From Tenacibaculum sp. MAR_2009_124 (GTDB lineage: Bacteria; Bacteroidota; Bacteroidia; Flavobacteriales; Flavobacteriaceae), in the NCBI RefSeq assembly GCF_900105455.1, contig NZ_FNSF01000001.1:1369001-1433000 (forward strand): 64,000 nt of DNA. The letters run 5' to 3'. Below, one piece after another: positions 7,196-15,106 of the stretch. The position numbers and the translations under genes were made by a program. Each line of letters starts with the position of its first letter. Positions within the stretch are counted from its first letter, which is position 1. The notes beneath the pieces were generated by a model. The model was not told the origin of the DNA and ran no database searches. It worked only from the letters and a program-made list of their open reading frames with translations.

Positions 7196-7648
7196 ATGAG
7201 AACTTATCCAGAAAACACCGAAGAACTAGAAAAAAAACACAGTTTTAGTTTTCCTTTAGATAAAAAAAAATTGGAGCTTATTCATAATAATGTTATTTTA
7301 CGTAACGATATTGCATACGTATTTTTAAAATCAAGAATATTAAATTCACTGAAAATGCATAATCTATTTGAAAACGAATTATTCAGTGAGTCATTTTTGG
7401 ACAAGAAATTTAACCAAACGGATAGACTTAAAATTTATAATGCAATAAAAAATCAACTTCCTATGCCAGCTAGTAGGAGAAATAAACTGAGCTTATCTTC
7501 TTTGTTTCAGCTAAATGAAAAACCAAAAATCGATACTAGAGTATTAACAATTAAAGACTTAATTTTTGATTTAATCAAGCAAAACAGATTCACTATTAAG
7601 GGAGAGTTTGAAATACTTTTTAAATATGAACTTGACAACTTAAAATAA
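7196..7648 (+). CDS. cassette gene 4: small hypothetical protein
   Basis: The family was not recognised. The 150-residue, Lys/Leu-rich, probably helical and cytoplasmic protein has no signal peptide. It starts 42 nt after a GTTGTAGTG box (7154-7162) and stops 8 nt before CACTACAAT (7657-7665), the reverse complement apart from the last base. That last base appears to be where a minus-strand group II intron end abuts. One protein per cassette in the same orientation is the pattern shared with its three upstream neighbours. Confidence 0.65.
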   Translation: MRTYPENTEELEKKHSFSFPLDKKKLELIHNNVILRNDIAYVFLKSRILNSLKMHNLFENELFSESFLDKKFNQTDRLKIYNAIKNQLPMPASRRNKLSLSSLFQLNEKPKIDTRVLTIKDLIFDLIKQNRFTIKGEFEILFKYELDNLK

Positions 7649-7663
7649 TAAAACGACACTACA

Positions 7664-7870
7664 ATGGAGTAGACGGCTCTGCCCTTAGATAGAGCAGAGT
7701 GCGCCTCTCAAATAAGTGAAACGATTCACTAACTCCAGAAAAAATCAAGAAATACAGTGATTACAACACCGTACGTGCGGCACTACGTGCTTCCTTTCGT
7801 CAAAAGCAGTTCTTTTTTCTCAGGAACATATACGGCGGTTCGGTACACATTACCATTAGGCTCTTTTCCC
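7664..7870 (-). mobile_element. 3' end of a group II intron (remnant)
   Basis: Read on the minus strand, the stretch carries motifs seen at the 3' end of bacterial group II introns. These are GAACCGCCGTATA paired with GTACGGTG (domain V-like), then GAGAGG, a hairpin closed by CTCTGC/GCAGAG (domain VI-like), and the closing CTACTCCAT at 7664-7672. An unusual insertion with its own hairpin (7704-7717) sits between the two domains. No maturase or 5' end is seen, so this is a remnant. Group IIC-attC introns are known to insert into the bottom strand of attC sites, which fits this position and orientation. The intron class was not determined. Confidence 0.5.
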
Positions 7871-7999
7871 CCTAATGATTAGTTTGTAATTTAAGCATAG
7901 GCTATATTAAAATAATCGAAAGCGTACCATAACTAATATCCCAATATGACTATTGATTGCAATTAGTATTTAATATATTTGTGATTAACTTGAAATCCC
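7871..7999. other. non-coding, AT-rich spacer
   Basis: No ORF or clear structural element is visible between the intron remnant and the DUF2200 gene remnant. It may contain decayed intron or maturase sequence, but nothing is recognisable. Confidence 0.4.
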
Positions 8000-8130
8000 T
8001 TAGAAGAAATTACATCTCCTCCTTACCCTCAATATCTCTTCCTTTTTACGACCTTTGGCAAGCTCATGAACTAACTTTTCCATTTTACTGGATTGCTTGT
8101 ATATTGGGAAGTTATCTTCTAGGCAGTAAA
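8000..8130 (-). pseudogene. remnant of a DUF2200 gene (3' end only)
   Basis: Translated on the minus strand, this segment gives an open frame containing KMEKLVHELAKGRKKEEILR and ending at a stop at 8000-8002. It lines up with the C-terminal third of the intact DUF2200 protein at 11235-11612 (EKLVDELAKGRKMEKILRVEK). Upstream of about 8130 the similarity stops, so only about 40 codons remain and there is no start. The divergence in sequence shows it is an older paralogue or allele, not a recent duplication. Confidence 0.75.
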
Positions 8131-8157
8131 CTCTAGAGTAATTACGGCTATTGAAAC

Positions 8158-8198
8158 AATCTTTTTAGTTATTTTTGGAAAAAATAGCTAAAAAGATT
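8158..8198 (+). repeat. strong hairpin upstream of the 8214 gene
   Basis: Arms 8158-8176 and 8180-8198 (19 nt each) pair with one T/G wobble around a 3-nt GGA loop. The hairpin ends 15 bp before the start codon at 8214. There is no clear U-run, so it could be a leader structure or the end of a small mobile element rather than a terminator. Confidence 0.6.
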
Positions 8199-8213
8199 AT
8201 ACATTAAATAAAA

Positions 8214-8969
8214 ATGAAAAGAGGAAAAAAAATTGTTATAGTTAGCTCCATTGTTCTAAATCTTGTATTCCTATATACTACATTTTCTACATCGGAAAAC
8301 ATCAACAGAACAGCTTATTGGCACCCATTTGAATTAAATTCAAATATCAATTTAGAATCCATAGTAAATGACGGGTATCGCTATTCAAGCGCTCCTTGCG
8401 GATTTGTGCAATACACTAAACAAATAGCAGACACCATTATTCAATATGAAGTTTACGTTGATTGCAAGACCTATGAAGGGGTTTATGAACCCATACTTTT
8501 CGAAATTGAAGACGAACCAACAGAACTTTCTGAATCGGAAACAAATGATACAGAAATAACTTGGGAAGAGGAAATTGCAAAAAACAAGTATTATCCTTGG
8601 AAATTTAATGAAGTAAAAGATTGCTATCAAGGAATTAATTGGAGAATATATACAGTTAATCTTGGAGAGAGTTTAGATTTAAATAAGGTTCGTGATTTTA
8701 TTCATAAGAAAGGAGGCAGAATAATTATGGAAAATTGGAGCGATGATAAAGGTGGCTCTGTAATTGTTTATTATCGAGAGAATGCTCTTTATTTTTGTGT
8801 GAATGTTTCTAAAGAAAAAATTGAGAAAAATAATGGATCATGGGTTCTTGGTATAACTAGAACTATACCTCATTTAGACTATTTGAAAGAAAGGCAAAGT
8901 ATTGATCGTCAGAAAAAGATGGATAAATATTACAATTGGGAAGCACATTATAACTTTCTAAAGAATTAA
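8214..8969 (+). CDS. membrane-anchored or secreted hypothetical protein
   Basis: The family was not recognised. The 251-residue protein begins with a short basic segment and a hydrophobic stretch (about residues 6-24), acting as a signal peptide or N-terminal anchor; no lipobox Cys is present. The rest is soluble and acidic, with a few cysteines (C62, C78) and a Trp/Tyr-rich second half containing RDFIHKKGGRIIMENW, suggesting an extracytoplasmic domain. It is monocistronic, preceded by a strong hairpin. It lies in mobile DNA and may be accessory. Confidence 0.6.
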   Translation: MKRGKKIVIVSSIVLNLVFLYTTFSTSENINRTAYWHPFELNSNINLESIVNDGYRYSSAPCGFVQYTKQIADTIIQYEVYVDCKTYEGVYEPILFEIEDEPTELSESETNDTEITWEEEIAKNKYYPWKFNEVKDCYQGINWRIYTVNLGESLDLNKVRDFIHKKGGRIIMENWSDDKGGSVIVYYRENALYFCVNVSKEKIEKNNGSWVLGITRTIPHLDYLKERQSIDRQKKMDKYYNWEAHYNFLKN

Positions 8970-9096
8970 TTATTTACTTCGGAATGTCCCTTATATAGCT
9001 ATTGGGATCTAAAATGAGCGTTCGATAAGGCAAAGTGTTTTTACTACTTTAGGAAAAATAACTTAACTATGCATACTTATAAAATTATAGTGCACT

Positions 9097-9669
9097 ATGA
9101 AAAAAAATTTAGTCGTATTAATACTGTTATCAATTTCCTTGAAATCCAATGCTTGTAGTTGTGAATGGGTTGGGAATTTTTCACGTATTGCTAAGCATTC
9201 AGGATTAGTAATTAAGGGAAAGGTTGTACAACATATTTATCATACTGAAAACGGGAAACGTTTCATAAATCATGATGAGTTTATTCATGAAACTCTAAAT
9301 AATGAGTTTGACCCAAATTACGGAACTGGAGAATCCATAAAAGTTGAAATCTTAGAAATTATCAGAGGCGAAGAGCATAGAAAAATTATTGAAATTTTTG
9401 ATACAGACGGCGCTGATTGTAGAGCCAGCATTCACAATTTCCAAACTGGGAAGGTATATATTTTCGCTACACATAAATCAATGGGAACTAGAAGGAAATT
9501 ACCTAACGAAACTAAAGATGATTATCAAATTGGAGCTTGTTATGAAAGTACGTTACAATATTTCCCTGAAGAAAATCAAGTTTATGGTATGATTAAAGGG
9601 AAATCATATAGACGAAAAAACATAAAATATAATTACGAGAAATTAAAGAGAAAATTAATGCAGTACTAA
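9097..9669 (+). CDS. secreted TIMP/netrin-like (NTR) fold protein
   Basis: The 190-residue protein has a cleavable signal peptide (residues 1-19) and then begins CSCEW at the predicted mature N terminus. It contains a VIKGKVV strand and later GADCRASIHNFQTGKVYIF. A mature N terminus starting with Cys-x-Cys, followed by a GKV strand and a later Cys plus F-x-x-G-x-x-Y-x-x-F, is the pattern of the tissue-inhibitor-of-metalloproteinase-like/NTR proteins common in Bacteroidota. Their bacterial function is unknown. It is probably periplasmic or outer-membrane attached. The assignment is by pattern only. Confidence 0.65.
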   Translation: MKKNLVVLILLSISLKSNACSCEWVGNFSRIAKHSGLVIKGKVVQHIYHTENGKRFINHDEFIHETLNNEFDPNYGTGESIKVEILEIIRGEEHRKIIEIFDTDGADCRASIHNFQTGKVYIFATHKSMGTRRKLPNETKDDYQIGACYESTLQYFPEENQVYGMIKGKSYRRKNIKYNYEKLKRKLMQY

Positions 9670-9849
9670 GCTTTAAGAGAAGAAATCAATGACAAAAGAG
9701 CTATTGAGATAATTAATGAGACTCTCCATTCGATCAACAATGAAGCTATTTTTCAAAGAAACTCTGAAGCACTAGAGAAAAGGTACTCCAAACCAACAGA
9801 AACATTATCAGGCTCGATATTTCAAGGGGATATCATTGATTCTAAAAAG
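9670..9849 (+). pseudogene. gene remnant interrupted by IS256
   Basis: An open frame of 60 codons with protein-like composition (for example REEINDKRAIEIINETLHS and SGSIFQGDIIDSKK) has no start codon. It begins right after the stop of the preceding gene and in the same frame. It is cut at 9849 by the IS256 element. Joining across the 8-bp target duplication continues the frame from 11198 to a stop at 11279-11281, antisense to the end of the DUF2200 gene. The family was not recognised, and the 5' part appears deleted. Confidence 0.5.
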
Positions 9850-9898
9850 GACACTATCCTAAAAAGTGTGTAAGTTCAAAATATCAGGGTTAGGTTAT

Positions 9899-11095
9899 TT
9901 ATAGCCTAATCCTTTTTTCAAATATAGCTAAAAATTGATTTAGAATTATGCCCCAATTTCTAATGGGCATTGTCCACTTTTTAGTACTTTCTCTTAAAGC
10001 TAAATATACCGATTTGATAACAGCGTCATCTGTCGGGAAAGAGAGTTTGTTTTTAGTGTATTTGCGTATTTTCCCATTAAGATTTTCAATAAGATTAGTG
10101 GTGTAAATAATAGTTCTTATTTCAATTGGAAAATCGAAGAAAACAGTGAGTTCATCCCAGTTGTTTTCCCAACTTTTAATAGCATACGAATATTTAGCTT
10201 CCCATTTATTTTTAAAATCTTTTAAAGCAGCCTTTGCGGCTTCTTTAGTTGGAGCTGTATAGATTTGCTTCATATCTTTAGTAAACTCTTTTTTATCTTT
10301 CCAAACCACGTATCTACAAGAGTTTCTAATCTGATGTACTACACATATTTGTGTGGTAGAATTAGGAAACACTGTCTTTATAGTATCTGTAAATCCGTTT
10401 AAATTATCGGTTGCAGTAATCAGTATATCTTGCGTTCCTCTGGCCTTAATATCAGTCAAAACACTCATCCAAAAAGCAGCTGATTCATTTTTACCTAACC
10501 ACAAACCTAGTACTTCCTTTTTACCGTCGGATCTAAGGCCTACAGCTATGTATATAGTTTTGTTAATAACCTTAGAGTTCTCTCTAACCTTGAAAACAAT
10601 TCCATCCATCCAAACGATTAAATAAGTAGCTTCTAAAGGTCTATTTTTCCATGCTACAATGTCATTAGTAATGCTATCTGTGATTCTTGAAATCGTTGAA
10701 GTAGAGATGTTAAAGTCATATAGCTCTCGGATTTGCTCCTCTATATCAGAAGCACTCATTCCCTTAGCATACAAAGAGATGATAAGATTTTCAACACCAT
10801 CTGTAGTACTTTCTCTTTTCTTTACCAACATAGGATTAAAAGATCCTTCACGGTCTCTTGGGACTTCTATTTCTGTTTCTCCTAAAGTTGTTTTTAACTT
10901 CTTCTTTGAATAGCCATTTCGAGAATTAGAGTTAGTGCTCTTTTGATGTTTCTCGTAATCTAAATGAGCTGATAACTCTCCTTCTAAAATCTTTTCAACT
11001 CCTCGTTTGTGAAGTTGTTCTATAAAGCTAGTTAACTCTGAGCCATCTTTAAATTGTTTTAGAAATTCGCCGTTTAATAAATCTTCTGGTTTCAT
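9899..11095 (-). CDS. IS256-family transposase (Mutator-type DDE)
   Basis: This is a 398-residue transposase of the IS256/Mutator superfamily. Visible motifs are the first Asp in [12 protein letters not shown], the second Asp in [10 protein letters not shown], the C/H-rich segment [15 protein letters not shown], and the catalytic Glu region [20 protein letters not shown]. Its length is typical, and it appears intact. It carries no passenger genes. Confidence 0.93.
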   Translation of the reverse strand: MKPEDLLNGEFLKQFKDGSELTSFIEQLHKRGVEKILEGELSAHLDYEKHQKSTNSNSRNGYSKKKLKTTLGETEIEVPRDREGSFNPMLVKKRESTTDGVENLIISLYAKGMSASDIEEQIRELYDFNISTSTISRITDSITNDIVAWKNRPLEATYLIVWMDGIVFKVRENSKVINKTIYIAVGLRSDGKKEVLGLWLGKNESAAFWMSVLTDIKARGTQDILITATDNLNGFTDTIKTVFPNSTTQICVVHQIRNSCRYVVWKDKKEFTKDMKQIYTAPTKEAAKAALKDFKNKWEAKYSYAIKSWENNWDELTVFFDFPIEIRTIIYTTNLIENLNGKIRKYTKNKLSFPTDDAVIKSVYLALRESTKKWTMPIRNWGIILNQFLAIFEKRIRL

Positions 11096-11112
11096 AAATG
11101 TGTAAAAATTAA

Positions 11113-11171
11113 AGTTAATGAATAAAAAAATCTCGGGGTTGAATTCAACCCCGAGATTTTAAAACTTACAC
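11113..11171. repeat. IS256 subterminal palindrome
   Basis: Between the transposase start and the right end is a strong inverted repeat, AATCTCGGGGTTGAA/TTCAACCCCGAGATT, at 11131-11160. It is followed by the terminal repeat core CTTACACAG. It may insulate the transposase from outside transcription or act as a terminator of read-through. Confidence 0.6.
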
Positions 11172-11234
11172 AGTTTATGAAATACTGCCCTAAAAAGCTT
11201 TTTAAATTATTAAGGAAGAATAAATACATAAAGC

Positions 11235-11612
11235 TTACTTCTTCTCTACTCTTAATATTTTCTCCATTTTACGTCCTTTAGCAAGCTCATCAACTAACTT
11301 TTCCATTTGTCTACATTGCTTATATATTTGGAATTCATCTTCAATTTCTTCAATACGATACCCACAAACAACTCCTTTAATCATATGTGCGTTTGGATGC
11401 ATGGTGGCTCCTTCAAAAAAGGCTCTGAAAGTTACTTTTCCTTCTATAAATGATTCCATTGCAGTATCATCATAGTTTGTTAGCCATTTTATTACCTGAT
11501 CTAATTCCTCTTTTGTTCTTCCGTTTTTTATTATTCTATTCAAGTAGTGTGGATAAATTGACCCAAAGATCATATTTGCTACTTTTTCATTTTTTTCTGC
11601 CGTAACCTTCAT
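11235..11612 (-). CDS. DUF2200 family protein
   Basis: The 125-residue cytoplasmic protein is of the DUF2200 family, function unknown. Recognisable blocks are NEKVANMIFGSIYPHYLNR at the N terminus, GRTKEELDQVIKWLTNYD, the central FFEGATMHPNAHMIKGVVCGYR and the terminal EKLVDELAKGRKMEKIL. The length matches the family. A decayed partial copy of the same family lies about 3.1 kb away at 8000-8130. The 3' end is close to the IS256 insertion and overlaps antisense with the disrupted frame. Confidence 0.85.
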   Translation of the reverse strand: MKVTAEKNEKVANMIFGSIYPHYLNRIIKNGRTKEELDQVIKWLTNYDDTAMESFIEGKVTFRAFFEGATMHPNAHMIKGVVCGYRIEEIEDEFQIYKQCRQMEKLVDELAKGRKMEKILRVEKK

Positions 11613-11902
11613 TGCTGTTAGATTCTATTTTACAAACTATTACGGAACTAAAGTTAATATTTTTTAACGAAATAAAACTCAAATGTCAATTTTTAGGAAG
11701 AAGAATCTAGAACAATTAAACAATATTACTATAAAATTTATAATCCTTTAAGTCAGAAAAACAAATTGGCACGAGAATATTTAAAACAACATCGTTGCTT
11801 TTTTTCAAAGGAAGGATAATGACTAAGAAATCTATTCGAAAATCAATTATAATTAAAAACGAAGGATTTCTTCTTAACCGTCGAAATGAGACTTTTTATT
11901 CT
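11613..11902. other. non-coding spacer between DUF2200 and pssA
   Basis: There is no convincing gene in about 290 bp. A 29-codon frame at 11819-11908 with an AAGGAAGGAT Shine-Dalgarno-like stretch was seen but has nothing else in support. The 11902-11929 end holds the pssA terminator palindrome. Confidence 0.4.
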
Positions 11903-11929
11903 AGATGATATTTGAATCAAATATCATCT
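11903..11929. terminator. palindromic terminator at the end of pssA
   Basis: The inverted repeat AGATGATATTTGA/TCAAATATCATCT is perfect. It overlaps the last bases of pssA on the minus strand and is followed by an A/T-rich run on that strand. It is probably a bidirectional terminator. Confidence 0.6.
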
Positions 11930-12668
11930 ATCCTTTCGCCATATTCTGAAAAACTGAAATAATAACATACAATAGAATAATCATTGGTATGGCTACTACT
12001 TTTAATAACACAATAAAAAGGATTGATGTTATTAAGAAGATATATTTTACGATGTTTTCCTTGATTCCAAAAGACTTAAACTTCAAGGAAAATAATGGTA
12101 ATTCCGCATTCATTAAAAAAGACAGCAAAATAGTAATAGTCATTAAAACATATTTATTATGGATTAAGTCTAAAAAGAACTGACTTTGTCCGTACTCCCC
12201 TATTAACGGTAAAGAAATAACAAACAAACTCATGGCTGGCGTTGGTAAACCAATAAAACTATCGCTTTGCCTTTCATCAATATTAAACTTTGCCAAACGA
12301 TATCCAGCGGCCAATGTTAAAATTAACCCTATATACGGTAAGTTACTCCCTGATTTTCCATATTCATCCAATCCAAAATAACCTACAGCATCAATATCAA
12401 TCGCATTTACAAATAATTGTAACATTACTATTCCTGGCACTACTCCACTTGTTACCATATCTGCCAACGAGTCTAGTTGTTTTCCTAGTTCCCCCTGAAC
12501 TTTTAAAATTCGTGCTACAAAACCATCTAAAAAATCGAAAACAATTCCTAAAATCACCATAACAGCTGTTCCGTAAAAATCACCTTTTACAGCCAAAATT
12601 GCTGCAATGGTTCCACTTAACAAATTTCCGAGTGTTATGAGGTTGGGAATATGCTTTTTTATGTTCAT
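11928..12668 (-). CDS. pssA: CDP-diacylglycerol--serine O-phosphatidyltransferase
   Basis: This enzyme makes phosphatidylserine from CDP-diacylglycerol and serine, the first committed step toward phosphatidylethanolamine, in the inner membrane. The CDP-alcohol phosphotransferase signature DGx2ARx8Gx3Dx3D is present as DGFVARILKVQGELGKQLDSLAD near residues 48-70. There are several hydrophobic helices throughout the 246 residues, and the length is typical of the Bacteroidota type. It is monocistronic on the minus strand, with a palindromic terminator at its 3' end. Confidence 0.9.
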   Translation of the reverse strand: MNIKKHIPNLITLGNLLSGTIAAILAVKGDFYGTAVMVILGIVFDFLDGFVARILKVQGELGKQLDSLADMVTSGVVPGIVMLQLFVNAIDIDAVGYFGLDEYGKSGSNLPYIGLILTLAAGYRLAKFNIDERQSDSFIGLPTPAMSLFVISLPLIGEYGQSQFFLDLIHNKYVLMTITILLSFLMNAELPLFSLKFKSFGIKENIVKYIFLITSILFIVLLKVVAIPMIILLYVIISVFQNMAKG

Positions 12669-12764
12669 AGTTTATAGATTTTAAAAACGAAAGTAATAAA
12701 TCCTTTTCAAGTATTCCTTTTTGATCTCTATTTAATTTTATCAATTTAAGTTGGTATTAATAAC

Positions 12765-13829
12765 TTAACTACCAATATAGGTAACGCAAAAATGGCCTTC
12801 TGTTACCTCGTAGGTTCCAACTCCTGTATGAACAGGTTCTGCTGTAAATTGAAAACTTCCGATAAGTAAATTTCTTTCTGGGTTGTGAGTTATAATACTA
12901 ATAGTTCCATTGGCTCTATGAAAATCATCAAAAGTAGGTGAATAATCTCCAGATGGCACTTCGGGAAGTGTTGCAAAATTATATGTTCCAATAGTTACAT
13001 CATGTGCTACACCTATGGTTATCGATGCTCTATTATCGTCAACAACTTTAAAGCCTATAATTCCAAAATTATTAATACCAGGAATTATATCAACATCAAC
13101 AAACTCAACACCATCAACTTTCGCGAAAAAATCATCTTTTTTTGTAAAAACAATCCTTTCAAAAACACCATTCGTAAATTCTTTGCTATTACCATTAGAG
13201 CCTGTTCCTGTAAAATTAAATGTTCCAGACACCCACATATTATTATAATCTACTTCAGTAATAGTAATTACTCCTTGTGGTTCAACTCCATTTGTAGTTG
13301 ACTCCAACACCATATTAGTATGATTATCGGGTAAATATTTCACAACATTTTTTTGATTATTACTATTTTCAACACCTAATTGAAATGTTCCAACATCTAA
13401 GTCATGTAATACTATTTTAAAAACTTCTCCGGTAGAACTTTTCATGGCTTCCAAATGCAAGGTATGACCATCAATTTCTGCCTTTGAAGAAGTAGCTAAA
13501 TAGGTAGCATTATCAAAATCCACTTGAAAAAAAGACGTTAAATCGCAATCTCCCAACAGCGCTAATTGCTCTATTAGCTCTTCATCCGCTTCATCACATG
13601 CATCAATGCTTTCCAATAAAGCATTTTTATAAGCTTCACAAAGCTCTGAATAATCGTCAGAGGTAACATGTGAAAAATTAGATTCAGCATCTATTAAATT
13701 ATCCTCTGCTTCTTCGCATGATATTTCATGACCATTAAGATAAACCCCATTAATATCTAAAAATGGCTCATTGCATGTGTAAAAAAGAAAACAGGTAATT
13801 AAACCTTTGAAAAAAATGTTACCCCTCAT
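12765..13829 (-). CDS. exported DUF6252-like protein
   Basis: The 354-residue exported protein has an N-terminal hydrophobic segment with Cys at FLFYTCNEP, a plausible lipoprotein attachment site (residue 19). A Cys/Glu-rich helical stretch (about residues 38-95) is followed by two similar beta-rich repeats. These begin at about residues 105 and 235, and each contains the ATYLATSS or FFAKVDGVEF type motif typical of DUF6252 family proteins of Flavobacteria. The function is unknown; cell-surface location is inferred. It is monocistronic. Confidence 0.6.
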   Translation of the reverse strand: MRGNIFFKGLITCFLFYTCNEPFLDINGVYLNGHEISCEEAEDNLIDAESNFSHVTSDDYSELCEAYKNALLESIDACDEADEELIEQLALLGDCDLTSFFQVDFDNATYLATSSKAEIDGHTLHLEAMKSSTGEVFKIVLHDLDVGTFQLGVENSNNQKNVVKYLPDNHTNMVLESTTNGVEPQGVITITEVDYNNMWVSGTFNFTGTGSNGNSKEFTNGVFERIVFTKKDDFFAKVDGVEFVDVDIIPGINNFGIIGFKVVDDNRASITIGVAHDVTIGTYNFATLPEVPSGDYSPTFDDFHRANGTISIITHNPERNLLIGSFQFTAEPVHTGVGTYEVTEGHFCVTYIGS

Positions 13830-13998
13830 CGTAATCAGTACTTACTCAAAAATAATAATTTCACAACAAAACAAGCATAAACCGCTACATTACAAAACAT
13901 TACCTATGAACTTCAAATAAAGATTTTCCCACTAGTTATAATTGATTAATGAAAAAAAAATCATGATATTTGCTTAAAATAGCTATAAAACGAACCAT

Positions 13999-14973
13999 AT
14001 GCCAATTTTACATTCGAACTTTACACCAAGCTTACCTTTTAAAAATGGGCATTTTAACACCATTTATCGACCTCTTTTTGTAAAGGAAACTGTTAACTAT
14101 GAAAGAAAGAGAATTTCAACTTGGGATCATGATTTTATTGATCTTGACTTTTCCTTTGTGAAATCAAATACACTCGTTCTTTTAATTCATGGTTTAGAAG
14201 GAAGCTCTTCCTCAAGCTATATGCTTACAACTACAAAGTATCTTAATAACAATGGTTTTGACACTGTTTGTATGAACTTGCGAGGTTGCAGTGGTGAAGA
14301 TAATTTAGTACTAGGCACCTATCATAGCGGAAAAACAGATGATGTAAACTTTGTTGTAAACTATCTCAGTAAAAATTATTCCTATCAAAATATTGTTCTA
14401 GTAGGTTTTAGTTTAGGTGGTAACTTAACTCTTAAATATTTAGGAGAATATTCTGATATTCCCGAAGTTGTCCAAGGAGCCATATCGGTTTCTGTTCCTG
14501 TAGATTTAACGACTTCGCAAGCTGAATTATCGAAATTTAAAAATAGAATTTACTTGTCGGAATTTTTAAAAACTATGAAAACTAAAATTATAGCAAAGGC
14601 TGAGCGTTTTCCTGATTTTAAACTAGATAGGAACCTTTTAATGAAAGCTAGTAAATTCAAACATATAGAAAAGCAATATACAGTGCCTGTTTTTGGATTT
14701 AAAAGTTCAGAAGAATACTGGATAAAAGCTAGTTCAAAACCCTATATACCCCAAATAAAACACCCAACATTATTAATTAACTCTTTGGATGACAGCTTTC
14801 TTTCTAAGGAGTGTTACCCTTTCGAAGAGGCGGAAAAAGTTGATAATTTTTATTTAATCACGCCTGATTATGGTGGACATGTTGGTTTTCTTTCTTCTTT
14901 TTCCAAAACTCAAAACAATTGGTTGGAACAAAAAATGGTTCAATTCATTAAAGAGAAAATAAATTTAGTCTGA
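13999..14973 (+). CDS. YheT-like alpha/beta hydrolase
   Basis: This is a 324-residue alpha/beta-hydrolase of the YheT/ABHD1-3 (UPF0017) family, putative esterases with uncertain substrates. Visible are the oxyanion-region motif LIHGLEGSSSSSY, the block MNLRGCSGEDN, the nucleophile elbow GFSLGG (Ser in the middle), the acid region SLDDSFL and the catalytic His in DYGGHVGF. The length matches the family, and there is no signal peptide. It stands alone, 134 bp before the PorV/PorQ-like gene. Confidence 0.87.
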   Translation: MPILHSNFTPSLPFKNGHFNTIYRPLFVKETVNYERKRISTWDHDFIDLDFSFVKSNTLVLLIHGLEGSSSSSYMLTTTKYLNNNGFDTVCMNLRGCSGEDNLVLGTYHSGKTDDVNFVVNYLSKNYSYQNIVLVGFSLGGNLTLKYLGEYSDIPEVVQGAISVSVPVDLTTSQAELSKFKNRIYLSEFLKTMKTKIIAKAERFPDFKLDRNLLMKASKFKHIEKQYTVPVFGFKSSEEYWIKASSKPYIPQIKHPTLLINSLDDSFLSKECYPFEEAEKVDNFYLITPDYGGHVGFLSSFSKTQNNWLEQKMVQFIKEKINLV

Positions 14974-15106
14974 CTTGAGAAGAATTATTCAACTACCTTG
15001 GAAATTTATAATAACAATAACTTGTTAAAAATATAGTTATGTTGGTAGTATTTCAGATATTTGTAGGTAAACCATAATGCAAAACAGAACTAATTTTTTT
15101 CATTGA

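Larger units (their letters stand above)
9850..11189 (-). mobile_element. IS256-family insertion sequence, complete
   Basis: This is a 1340-bp element with one transposase. Terminal inverted repeats of about 26 bp share most positions; both contain TGTGTAAGTT, and the outer ends read GACACTAT and GGCAGTAT. It is flanked by an exact 8-bp direct repeat CTAAAAAG at 9842-9849 and 11190-11197, the target duplication expected for IS256. The ends and duplication define the element well. Confidence 0.88.

Noticed and set aside
11819-11908. 29-codon ORF with a good Shine-Dalgarno-like stretch
   Set aside because: It is very short, basic, has no recognisable homology and its end coincides with the pssA terminator palindrome. 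It is possible but unsupported.
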